A DNA stretch of 5,444 nucleotides, taken from contig JAUXFJ010000126.1 in the NCBI GenBank assembly GCA_030620065.1, positions 1 through 5,444 of the forward strand, read 5' to 3'. This stretch comes from Anaerolineaceae bacterium (GTDB lineage: Bacteria; Chloroflexota; Anaerolineae; Anaerolineales; Anaerolineaceae). Shown one piece after another: positions 1 through 5,444 of this stretch. The position numbers were made by a program, and so were the translations under genes. The notes below the pieces were generated by a model. It was not told the DNA's origin, searched no databases, and worked only from the letters and a program-made list of their open reading frames with translations. Within the stretch, counting starts at the first letter, position 1. Each line of letters starts with the position of its first letter.

Positions 1-2
1 AA

Positions 3-107
3 GCTGGCGGTGCGATTGTGGCAGAATCAGCCATATTAACAGAAGGTGATCAAGCCCAATGGATGGATATCATTTCCTTGGGCCACCTTCCCATATTTAC
101 TGACTAG
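3..107 (+). CDS. Phosphoribosyltransferase (adenine/purine type), C-terminal fragment
   Basis: Open from the left edge to a TAG stop, giving 34 residues that begin AGGAIVAESAILTEGD and end LGHLPIFTD. The pattern AGG-x-[IV]-V-x-x-[AS]-[AI]-L-x-EGD, then a [DM]-[DI]-I-I stretch and a final L-P-[IL]-F, resembles the last beta-strands of type I phosphoribosyltransferases related to adenine/xanthine phosphoribosyltransferase. These enzymes transfer ribose-5-phosphate from PRPP to a purine base in nucleotide salvage, in the cytosol. The PRPP-binding loop and catalytic residues would lie upstream of the window, so neither substrate nor intactness can be judged. No terminator is obvious after the stop. 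The next gene starts 109 bp later, so read-through is possible but unproven. The family call rests on a short tail recognised by eye and is moderate in confidence. Confidence 0.62.
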   Translation, partial: AGGAIVAESAILTEGDQAQWMDIISLGHLPIFTD

Positions 108-216
108 AACACACTCAGAGCAATATTCTTGCGGTTAACTAGCACGGTTTATTGATCAACATCTCCTTACATCAAATGTTTAAATCAAGATTGCTTACCC
201 ATGAAGAAAGGATATT

Positions 217-921
217 ATGCATATTCGGGTTGCTTTAGAAAAAGGGATTGAAAATCGAACCCTTGCCTGGGCACTGGATTATCCGGGATGTTTCGCTTAT
301 GGAGAAGCTGATGCAGAAGCCCTCCTCCGTCTGCCACATGCCCTGCTGAAACATGATATTTGGATTAAAGACCATACAGATTCTCCCTGGACTGACTTCA
401 CCGACTTGGATCTCAACGTCGTTGATACTTGGCAAACGTATTATATTGATGATAATTACAATCTCACCTCGCAAGGCAAAGAGATCAATGCCTGGTTTAA
501 CGATGATTGGCGTCCCTTATCAAAAGATGAAATTGAACAAGGATTGCTCATCTTTCGTTGGCAGCGGGAGGAGCTCTTGGCAGGCGTCGGTACCTTATCC
601 AAAAAACTGCTCGAACGTCAGCTTCCCAACCAGCGCTGGAACATCTATGGCATCATGAAACATATTGCCAATGCTGAGAATTGGTATCTTGACCGCCTGG
701 CCTATACCACCCTGTCTCGAAAGGACATACCCACCTCACCAATTGAGCACCTGGAGCTTACTCAAGCTGTTATCGAGCGTATCTTTCTAAAATTTGAAAA
801 CGAAGACCGTGTTTTTGGTAAAGACGGTGAATTCTGGAGCTGCCGCAAGATACTCAGACGCACGCTTTGGCACCAACGCGACCATATAGAACACATCAAA
901 CAGCTCGCTTTGGGAACATAA
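217..921 (+). CDS. HicB-like N-terminal region fused to a DinB-family metal-binding domain
   Basis: This encodes 234 residues. The ATG at 217 is preceded by AGAAAGGA (205-212), a good Shine-Dalgarno. Residues about 3-50 resemble the HicB-type fold, with a strand ending in DYPGCFAYG followed by a helix full of Ala and Leu. Residues about 105-232 look like a DinB/YfiT-type four-helix bundle. The expected metal-binding histidine triad is visible: H149 in the MKHIANAENWYLDRL helix, and H219 and H223 in WHQRDH near the C-terminus. W141 and the NAENWYLDRL pattern also fit. DinB-fold proteins include thiol-dependent S-transferases and many uncharacterised, often damage- or stress-linked proteins, so the reaction here is unknown. 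The protein is cytosolic, with no signal peptide or membrane segment. It stands alone, ended by its own terminator, and no toxin partner is adjacent. The DinB assignment is fairly secure. The HicB resemblance is weaker and says nothing about antitoxin activity. Confidence 0.84.
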   Translation: MHIRVALEKGIENRTLAWALDYPGCFAYGEADAEALLRLPHALLKHDIWIKDHTDSPWTDFTDLDLNVVDTWQTYYIDDNYNLTSQGKEINAWFNDDWRPLSKDEIEQGLLIFRWQREELLAGVGTLSKKLLERQLPNQRWNIYGIMKHIANAENWYLDRLAYTTLSRKDIPTSPIEHLELTQAVIERIFLKFENEDRVFGKDGEFWSCRKILRRTLWHQRDHIEHIKQLALGT

Positions 922-938
922 ATGATTACTAGTACCTT

Positions 939-980
939 AAAGTCAAACAGGCGCCTCACCGACGCCTGTTTGACTTTCTT
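939..980 (+). terminator. Strong rho-independent terminator after the DinB-family gene
   Basis: A perfect 15-bp inverted repeat (939-953 pairs with 963-977) encloses a 9-base loop. The stem core is AACAGGCG/CGCCTGTT and the repeat begins 17 bp after the stop codon at 921. The right arm ends in TTT and continues CTT, giving a short, interrupted U-tract. The A-rich base of the left arm would provide a weaker U-tract for transcripts from the opposite strand, but nothing on that strand needs it in this window. It separates the DinB-family gene from the lamin-tail/dnaX unit. Confidence 0.88.
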
Positions 981-1208
981 ACTCACCAATAATCAGTTGA
1001 GACACAAGCACTTAGGTATACAGGAACAAACTTGAAAGGAGAGAAACTTTTTCTTACCTGAAACCACCTATATCGTATCATAAGCGTTTTAAGATAACTG
1101 TAAGGATTTGTTATAACCAGGTTAAAGATAAGCACATAACTTTAAACACTTGTTGATATTCTTGTGCTAATATTCACGTACACCATGCCTAATCTAGCTA
1201 AAACTCGA

Positions 1209-1252
1209 CCGGAATTGACCCTCAGACTTATGCTATCATTAAGAAATTCCGG
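1209..1252. repeat. 8-bp inverted repeat ending in the ribosome-binding site of the lamin-tail gene
   Basis: CCGGAATT at 1209-1216 is the exact reverse complement of AATTCCGG at 1245-1252, with 28 bases between. The right arm runs into the GGGAG (1251-1255) that best serves as Shine-Dalgarno for the ATG at 1266. If transcription starts upstream of 1209, the folded RNA could partly hide that site. If it starts inside the loop, after the extended -10-like TGCTATCAT at 1231-1239, the repeat could instead be a protein-binding site flanking the promoter. An 8-bp match at this distance could also be chance. Confidence 0.4.
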
Positions 1253-1265
1253 GAGACGATAAAAT

Positions 1266-1805
1266 ATGCCAAGTTGGAAAAGATTAGCCTTCTATCTTTT
1301 AATAAACATCATCGTATCAGCATTGACAGTACTTACCATACTGTGGATTTGGGAAAAGACACATCCCGCACCACAGATCTTGCAAAACAGCGTCGCTACC
1401 ACCGTACAGGTCCCATCGGGAACCTCGCTGCCAAACGCTGACGACCTCTCCAACACTCCCCCCCCAAGCCAGTCCTCAACGCTCGCAGAAGATCATATCT
1501 TGGTGGATATTGACGGTGTCTTTGGCGTAGGGAATTACGAGTTGGAATATGTCCTCATTCGTAATCTAAGCGAAGGCAGTATAAATCTCTTCCAATGGCA
1601 TCTCACAAACGATAAAGGTGATACATTTATCTTCCCCGATTTAACCCTCAACAAAGATGGTGCGGTAAAATTGTATTCCAAAGCTGGCATTAATACAGTG
1701 ATAGAATTGTTCTGGGGCAGCCAAAATACCCTTTGGAGTTCCGGCTACATCGCCGCTCTCCTTGATAATAATGGAAACGTTCGTGCCACATACAAAATAC
1801 CTTAA
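1266..1805 (+). CDS. Membrane-anchored lamin-tail-domain (LTD-like) protein
   Basis: This encodes 179 residues. The ATG at 1266 follows GGGAG (1251-1255), about 10 bases upstream. Residues 1-6 are short and basic (K5, R6). Residues about 7-29 form one hydrophobic segment with no clear signal-peptidase site, so an uncleaved anchor with the rest outside the membrane is likely. Residues about 33-75 are a Ser/Thr/Pro/Gln-rich linker. Residues about 77-179 match the lamin-tail beta-sandwich pattern: YVLIRNLSEGSINLFQWHL (a strand, a turn, then the conserved Trp111), FIFPDLTL, an AVKLYS strand, LFWGSQNTLWSSG, and a closing strand DNNGNVRATYKIP. In bacteria such domains occur on secreted or surface proteins, usually with unknown ligands. 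The stop lies 12 bp before dnaX, so co-transcription and translational coupling are likely. A functional link to DNA replication is not shown and may be incidental. The linker codons include an 8-C run (1458-1465). The fold call is by pattern only. Confidence 0.8.
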   Translation: MPSWKRLAFYLLINIIVSALTVLTILWIWEKTHPAPQILQNSVATTVQVPSGTSLPNADDLSNTPPPSQSSTLAEDHILVDIDGVFGVGNYELEYVLIRNLSEGSINLFQWHLTNDKGDTFIFPDLTLNKDGAVKLYSKAGINTVIELFWGSQNTLWSSGYIAALLDNNGNVRATYKIP

Positions 1806-1817
1806 GAAAATAAAACT

Positions 1818-3470
1818 ATGTCTCAAGCATTTTATCGAAAATGGCGTCCCGCTACCTGGGAAGAAGTCGTAGGTCAAGACCATATCATCCAGACTTTGCA
1901 CAACGCAGTCGTGTCGGGCAAGGTCGGTCACGCATATCTATTTGCCGGTCCACGCGGTACCGGTAAAACAACTGCTGCGCGGCTGCTTGCTAAGGCAGTA
2001 AACTGTCTGGAAGAAGATCTGGCAAAACGCCCCTGCAATCAATGCCCCAATTGTGAAGCTGTCAATCAAGGCCGTTATTTAGACCTGATCGAGATTGATG
2101 CCGCTTCAAACACCAGCGTCGATGATGTGCGCGACCTGCGTGACAAGATCAACTTTTCCCCTTCTCAAGGCAAATTCAAGGTCTACATCATTGACGAAGT
2201 CCACATGCTCTCCACTTCAGCTTTCAATGCACTCCTGAAAACGCTGGAAGAACCACCCCCCCATGTTATTTTTATTCTTGCTACCACTGAGATCCACAAA
2301 ATCCCCGCCACAGTGCTTTCGCGCTGCCAGCGCCATGAATTTCGCCGTATCCCTGTTCAAATCATCGTTCCCAAATTACGCCAGCTCTGTGATGAAGAGA
2401 AAATCAATATCCAGGATGACACCCTCACATTAATTGCCCGCCAGTCTACTGGCAGTCTGCGAGATGCCATTTCCCTGGTTGACCAACTCGCTTCAATGAC
2501 ACAAACAATTTCACTGGAAATCGCTCGAGATGTACTGGGAACCACAACAAGTCAAACTGTCATTGATCTTGTGACCGCAGTATTAGATCATGATGATTCT
2601 GGCGGCCTATCTAAGATTCATCAAGCACTTGATGCAGGCAGTGATCCACGCCAATTTTCACGTCAGGTGGTCGAATACCTGCGCAGCTTGTTGCTCATAA
2701 AAATGGGTTTAAAAGATCAAGTTGAAGCCCCGGATGAAATGAAATCTAGCATGCAGGATCATGCAGATCGATTTGACATCACCGCACTGCTGCAAGCGAT
2801 CAACGACTTCAGCAGTGCAGCAACAGACTTGAAAGCCAATTGGCATCCTGGTCTGGGTTTGGAAATTGCATTTGCGAAAATTGTAACAGCCAGGAACGGC
2901 GCTCGAACTCTACCTGCCATGCAACCCTCAGCACAAGATGAACCAGTCCAAGCATCAACGCCTGCAAAACCAAAAACGCAGCAAAACACATCATCATCCC
3001 CACCCAGCACGGCAAAGCCGCGCAAGGCGAAGCAGCAAATAGTAAAAGTACACACGAATTCTTCCAAACAACAGTCATCACCCTCCGTCTCCTCGGACCC
3101 TGAACCTGATGCCCAAGGCTTGAACCTGAAGAGGATCAATCAACAATGGAAAGCTGTACGGGATCTCGTCGGGCAGGAAAATCCACGAACCAAAGCCTTG
3201 TTAAATTCTTCTAAACTGCGGGGGATACAAGACGATGCCCTGGTCTTAAGTTTTACAAGTGAACTGCTCAGAGAAAAAATGGCTAAGGAAAGTAACATTG
3301 CACTAGCCTGTAAAATACTGAAGCAGGTCTTTAACCAGGATCTCAAAATCCGCTGCATCGTCGCTAATAGTAATAAGACCACTATCCCTACAGATATTGA
3401 GATTGATAGCGATGGCATGGTTGGTACAGCAACGCGCGATCTGGGTGGTGAGATTGTTGATATTCAATAG
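1818..3470 (+). CDS. dnaX: DNA polymerase III subunit gamma/tau (clamp loader ATPase)
   Basis: This encodes 550 residues, close to the length of other non-enterobacterial DnaX proteins. It is the ATP-driven motor of the clamp loader, which places the beta sliding clamp on primed DNA and, through its C-terminal part, ties the loader to the polymerase. The start MSQAFYRKWRPATWEEVVGQ is canonical. Visible motifs are Walker A GPRGTGKT (44-51); a four-Cys zinc site C63, C73, C76, C79; Walker B IIDEVH (124-129); sensor 1 ATTE (155-158); arginine-finger motif SRC (168-170); and sensor 2 TGSLRD with R215. Domain III lies at about 230-360. Residues about 362-435 are a Pro/Ser/Gln/Lys-rich linker, and about 436-550 form a folded C-terminal tau-type domain ending GGEIVDIQ. 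No good Shine-Dalgarno precedes 1818, only an A-rich stretch, so initiation probably depends on ribosomes leaving the upstream gene. No clear frameshift signal for a short gamma form was found. Confidence 0.98.
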   Translation: MSQAFYRKWRPATWEEVVGQDHIIQTLHNAVVSGKVGHAYLFAGPRGTGKTTAARLLAKAVNCLEEDLAKRPCNQCPNCEAVNQGRYLDLIEIDAASNTSVDDVRDLRDKINFSPSQGKFKVYIIDEVHMLSTSAFNALLKTLEEPPPHVIFILATTEIHKIPATVLSRCQRHEFRRIPVQIIVPKLRQLCDEEKINIQDDTLTLIARQSTGSLRDAISLVDQLASMTQTISLEIARDVLGTTTSQTVIDLVTAVLDHDDSGGLSKIHQALDAGSDPRQFSRQVVEYLRSLLLIKMGLKDQVEAPDEMKSSMQDHADRFDITALLQAINDFSSAATDLKANWHPGLGLEIAFAKIVTARNGARTLPAMQPSAQDEPVQASTPAKPKTQQNTSSSPPSTAKPRKAKQQIVKVHTNSSKQQSSPSVSSDPEPDAQGLNLKRINQQWKAVRDLVGQENPRTKALLNSSKLRGIQDDALVLSFTSELLREKMAKESNIALACKILKQVFNQDLKIRCIVANSNKTTIPTDIEIDSDGMVGTATRDLGGEIVDIQ

Positions 3471-3499
3471 ATATAATTATTCTCTCAAAGGAGCAATTC

Positions 3500-3841
3500 A
3501 TGGCAAAAGGATATAAGCAGCCCCAAGCGAAGCGAGGTGCAGGGATGATGTCCCAGCTTGCCAAATTGCAAGAGCAGATGGCTCAAGCGCAATCAGATCT
3601 TGCTGAAGAGACTGTAACCGAGTCTGTCGGCGGCGGCGTTATCAGCATTACAATAACAGGCGATCAGCAGTGCAGATCCATCCAGATCGCACCCGAGATC
3701 CTTGAGGATGTAGATGTCGAAATGCTTCAGGACTTGATCACCAGCGGTGTCAATAAAGCCTTGGAAAGTTCACGTGCCCTTGCAGCAGAAAAAATGGCCC
3801 CCTTCACCAACATGCTGGGCGGACTTGGATTAGGAATCTGA
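3500..3841 (+). CDS. ybaB: YbaB/EbfC family nucleoid-associated protein
   Basis: This encodes 113 residues, the usual size for the family. The ATG at 3500 has an excellent Shine-Dalgarno AAAGGAG (3487-3493) six bases upstream, making it the best-supported translation start in the cluster. The N-terminus is a basic tail (K3, K6, K11, R12) and Gly-rich. Next comes the helix MMSQLAKLQEQMAQAQSDLAEE (about 16-37), then the strand pair VTESVGGGVISITITGDQQCRSIQIAPEIL that marks the family, and a long helix EMLQDLITSGVNKALESSRALAAEKM. The protein ends in a flexible Gly-rich tail, GGLGLGI. Family members form tweezer-like dimers that bind DNA and are often encoded between dnaX and recR, as here. They bind the nucleoid, with proposed roles in gene expression and RecFOR-linked repair. 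The gene is 29 bp after dnaX and 9 bp before recR. It is intact. Confidence 0.97.
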   Translation: MAKGYKQPQAKRGAGMMSQLAKLQEQMAQAQSDLAEETVTESVGGGVISITITGDQQCRSIQIAPEILEDVDVEMLQDLITSGVNKALESSRALAAEKMAPFTNMLGGLGLGI

Positions 3842-3850
3842 CAAACAAAT

Positions 3851-4459
3851 ATGCGTACACTCCCTGAACCTGTACAGGATTTAATTGATGCATTTGCAAG
3901 GCTGCCTGGCATAGGCCCTAAAACAGCCTCACGACTGGCTTTCCATTTATTACGCGCACCCGATGAGATGTCCAGGACGCTTGCTGAAGCCCTCCAAGGG
4001 ATTAAATCAGCAACAGGGCTATGCGAAACTTGCTTTCATATCACCCACGCAGGTCAAAAAGTTTGCGAAATATGCGCCAGTTCTGAGAGGGATGATAATA
4101 TCATCTGTGTCGTTGAAGAACCACTGGATGTCATTGCACTTGAACGCACAGCCGGCTTTGTCGGACGCTACCACGTCCTGCACGGTGTCTTATCTCCAAT
4201 TGAAGGTATTGGCCCGGATGACATTAAGATTGCCCCGCTCCTCCAGCGCTTAAAAACCGGCACTATTAAAGAGATCATCCTGGCTACCAACCCGAGTATG
4301 GAAGGTGATGCCACCGCTCTTTACTTGCACCAGCGCATTACTCCTTTGGGTGTACGCGTTACCCGCCTTGCACGCGGACTGCCAGTCGGTGGAGACATTG
4401 AATATGCCGACCAGAACACGCTGCTCCGCGCTCTGGCAGGTCGCCAGGAAATGGATTAA
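3851..4459 (+). CDS. recR: Recombination mediator protein RecR
   Basis: This encodes 202 residues, the normal RecR length (about 195-205). RecR works with RecO (and RecF) to load RecA onto SSB-coated single-stranded DNA at gaps. Visible parts, in order: a helix-hairpin-helix LPGIGPKTASRLAFHLL (18-34) that binds DNA; a zinc finger with C58, C61, C72 and C75; a Toprim domain beginning IICVVEEPLDVIALERT (84-100) with acidic E89/E90, and the later ATNPSMEGDATALYL (145-159, D153); and the C-terminal signature TRLARGLPVGGDIEYAD (171-187). All key residues are present. The ATG at 3851 begins 9 bp after the ybaB stop. The nearest AGGA (3832-3835) is about 15 bases away, too far for efficient initiation, so coupling to ybaB translation is inferred. 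It is the last gene of the unit, followed by a terminator. Confidence 0.98.
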   Translation: MRTLPEPVQDLIDAFARLPGIGPKTASRLAFHLLRAPDEMSRTLAEALQGIKSATGLCETCFHITHAGQKVCEICASSERDDNIICVVEEPLDVIALERTAGFVGRYHVLHGVLSPIEGIGPDDIKIAPLLQRLKTGTIKEIILATNPSMEGDATALYLHQRITPLGVRVTRLARGLPVGGDIEYADQNTLLRALAGRQEMD

Positions 4460-4488
4460 ACCCTGGAATATATAACCCTGCAATTATC

Positions 4489-4518
4489 AGGGAAGCATCA
4501 GCTTCCCTTTTCGTTTTA
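4489..4518 (+). terminator. Rho-independent terminator after recR
   Basis: The stem GGGAAGC (4490-4496) pairs with GCTTCCC (4501-4507) around the tetraloop ATCA. A further A-T pair (4489 with 4508) extends it to 8 bp. The T-rich run TTTTCGTTTT follows. It begins 30 bp after the recR stop at 4459 and closes the lamin-tail/dnaX/ybaB/recR unit before alaS. A CCCTG/CAGGG pair (4476-4480 and 4488-4492) shares the GGG of the left arm and would compete with this hairpin. Confidence 0.87.
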
Positions 4519-4597
4519 AGGCACAAAATATGCTCTTCAAGAGCCGCCCAACTTATTTCAGCCCGAGATGATAATCAGATAATAAGCCTTTTTCAAG

Positions 4598-4603
4598 TAT
4601 AAT
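4598..4603 (+). promoter_or_regulatory. Candidate -10 box (TATAAT) for alaS
   Basis: A perfect TATAAT is followed by a T-rich run (4603-4609), 45 bp upstream of the alaS start and downstream of the recR terminator. That is where a promoter is needed. The hexamer at the ideal 17-bp spacing, TCAGAT (4575-4580), is a poor -35 match and there is no TG extension, so the assignment rests on position and the -10 box only. It would give a leader of about 40 bases with the alaS ribosome-binding site inside it. Confidence 0.42.
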
Positions 4604-4648
4604 TTTTTTATTAGGTTGTACGATACCTGAATTTAATAAGGAGAACCC

Positions 4649-5444
4649 ATGCACAAGAAGCTCACTGGTGCACAAATTCGTCAATCATTTATCGATTTCT
4701 TTACCGAACGCGGTCATACCTATGTACCCTCTTCCCCCCTGGTGCCAGGCGGTGATTCAACTTTACTTTTCACCAATGCCGGGATGGTACAGTTCAAAGA
4801 TGTCTTTCTTGGAACCGATAAACGACCTTATACCCGCGCCGTCAATTCACAAAAATGCATGCGCGTCTCTGGTAAGCATAATGATCTGGACGAAGTTGGT
4901 CGTGATAACACACACCACACTTTCTTTGAAATGTTGGGGAATTGGTCTTTTGGTGATTACTACAAAAAAGAAGCCCTCTCCTGGTCTTGGGAACTGCTTA
5001 CCGAAGTTTGGGGACTTCCAAAAGATCGCCTTTGGGCATCTTACTTCAAAGATGAATTAAATGAGATCCCTGAAGATAGCGAAGCAGCTGAAGTATGGTT
5101 ATCACAACCCGGCTTCATCCGCGAGCATTTGTTACCCTACGGCAGAAAAGATAATTTGTGGGAAATGGCTGAAACTGGTCCCTGCGGTCCCTCCAGTGAG
5201 ATCCAGTATGACCTTGGACCGCAAGCCTGCAAATATAAAGACGATCCCGATCACATCTGCCACATAAACAGTGATTGTGGACGCTACGTTGAGATTTGGA
5301 ACAATGTCTTTATCCAATACAACCGCCTGTCAGCAAGCGAATTGGTCCCTCTCCCCCAGATGCATGTTGATACTGGTATGGGCTTGGAGCGTATAGTCTC
5401 GATCATCCAGGGCGTCCCTTCAAACTATGCCACCGACCTGCTCT
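4649..5444 (+). CDS. alaS: Alanine--tRNA ligase (AlaRS), N-terminal part, runs off the window
   Basis: 265 codons plus one base are present of a protein usually about 870-900 residues long; the rest lies beyond the right edge. It charges tRNA-Ala with alanine in the cytosol. The ATG at 4649 follows AAGGAG (4638-4643) by five bases, and the product begins MHKKLTGAQIRQSFIDFF, the standard AlaRS opening. Class II catalytic-core features seen are motif 1 PSSPLVPGGDSTLLFTNAGM (27-46); the motif 2 region KCMRVSGKHNDLDEVGRDNT (69-88) followed by HHTFFEMLGNWSFGDYYKK; the loop ETGPCGPSSEI (175-185); the alanine-pocket region VEIWNNVFIQYNR (214-226); and motif 3 DTGMGLERI (241-249) with R248. The C-terminal tRNA-recognition, editing and C-Ala domains are outside the window. 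It lies 189 bp after recR, behind a terminator and its own promoter candidate, so it is probably transcribed separately. No T-box leader was recognised. Confidence 0.98.
   Translation, partial: MHKKLTGAQIRQSFIDFFTERGHTYVPSSPLVPGGDSTLLFTNAGMVQFKDVFLGTDKRPYTRAVNSQKCMRVSGKHNDLDEVGRDNTHHTFFEMLGNWSFGDYYKKEALSWSWELLTEVWGLPKDRLWASYFKDELNEIPEDSEAAEVWLSQPGFIREHLLPYGRKDNLWEMAETGPCGPSSEIQYDLGPQACKYKDDPDHICHINSDCGRYVEIWNNVFIQYNRLSASELVPLPQMHVDTGMGLERIVSIIQGVPSNYATDLL

Larger units (their letters stand above)
922..1265. other. 344-bp intergenic spacer, probable control region for the lamin-tail/dnaX unit
   Basis: Apart from the terminator at its left end, no convincing gene or structured RNA is visible. 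The sequence is AT-rich with stops in all frames. Notable small elements are an 8-bp palindrome GTTATAAC (1110-1117), a 6-bp inverted repeat TTAAAG/CTTTAA (1122-1127 and 1140-1145), and an AAGATAA direct repeat (1091-1097 and 1125-1131). Two sequences could serve as extended -10 boxes: TGCTAATAT (1165-1173) and TGCTATCAT (1231-1239). Neither has a good -35 box at normal spacing; TTGACC at 1215-1220 is only 13 bp from the second. A ribosome-site-like AAAGGAGAG near 1036-1044 has no start codon after it. No SRP RNA, tRNA or riboswitch motif was recognised. Confidence 0.5.

Noticed and set aside
217..366. HicB antitoxin of a toxin-antitoxin pair
   Set aside because: No HicA-like small gene lies on either side, the preceding gene is a phosphoribosyltransferase, and the HicB-like part is fused to a DinB-type domain.
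1036..1060. Short gene after the AAAGGAGAG sequence in the spacer
   Set aside because: No ATG, GTG or TTG lies at a usable distance and the following frames hit stops quickly.
922..1265. SRP (4.5S) RNA or tRNA gene upstream of dnaX, as found in some Firmicutes
   Set aside because: The conserved SRP helix 8 core and the T-arm motif of tRNAs are absent, and no long pairing is present other than the terminator.
2256..2262. Seven-cytosine run in dnaX as a frameshift site
   Set aside because: The codons are CCA CCC CCC CAT within the conserved EEPPPHV motif of the ATPase domain. The base before the run is A, so no proper slippery heptamer exists, and a shift here would destroy the ATPase.
2759..3139. 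A 126-codon open frame on the - strand opposite the dnaX linker
   Set aside because: It mirrors the low-complexity, repeat-codon linker of dnaX, has no ribosome site or recognisable protein pattern, and its Cys-rich product is typical of an antisense shadow.
4460..4648. T-box leader controlling alaS
   Set aside because: The spacer has no T-box sequence, no specifier-loop-like stem, and the only terminator sits just after recR, as expected for that gene's own end.
4668..5060. A 130-codon open frame on the + strand inside alaS
   Set aside because: The frame starting at 4649 encodes an unmistakable AlaRS over the whole stretch, so this is an out-of-frame shadow.

Overview
The window reads as ordinary bacterial chromosome of moderate, roughly even base composition. 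It probably comes from a member of the Chloroflexota, class Anaerolineae. That placement is an inference from two things: the style of the DinB-type and lamin-tail proteins, which recall Anaerolineae proteins, and the C-terminal tail of DnaX. No marker gene here settles it. Every gene lies on the + strand. There is no sign of a mobile element, CRISPR array, tRNA, rRNA or prophage.

Layout. Bases 3-107 are the last 34 codons of a phosphoribosyltransferase. Bases 217-921 encode a 234-residue protein with a HicB-like N-terminus and a DinB-type metal-binding four-helix bundle. It is closed by a very strong 15-bp hairpin terminator (939-980). A 344-bp gene-poor spacer (922-1265) follows and holds an inverted repeat reaching into the next ribosome-binding site. 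Bases 1266-1805 encode a membrane-anchored protein with a lamin-tail-like domain, then dnaX (1818-3470), ybaB/ebfC (3500-3841) and recR (3851-4459). These four are tightly spaced (12, 29 and 9 bp gaps) and look like one transcription unit, ended by a hairpin terminator at 4489-4518. alaS starts at 4649 behind its own promoter candidate and runs off the right edge with 265 codons present.

How the genes fit together. dnaX-ybaB-recR is a widespread bacterial replication/repair cluster: clamp-loader subunit, small nucleoid-associated protein, and RecFOR-pathway recombination mediator. The unusual member is the lamin-tail protein directly upstream of dnaX, probably translationally coupled to it because dnaX has no recognisable Shine-Dalgarno of its own. 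alaS appears to be a separate housekeeping unit.

I see no complete undescribed system. The most open questions are the HicB-like/DinB fusion, the lamin-tail protein in the dnaX operon, and the control structure ahead of it.
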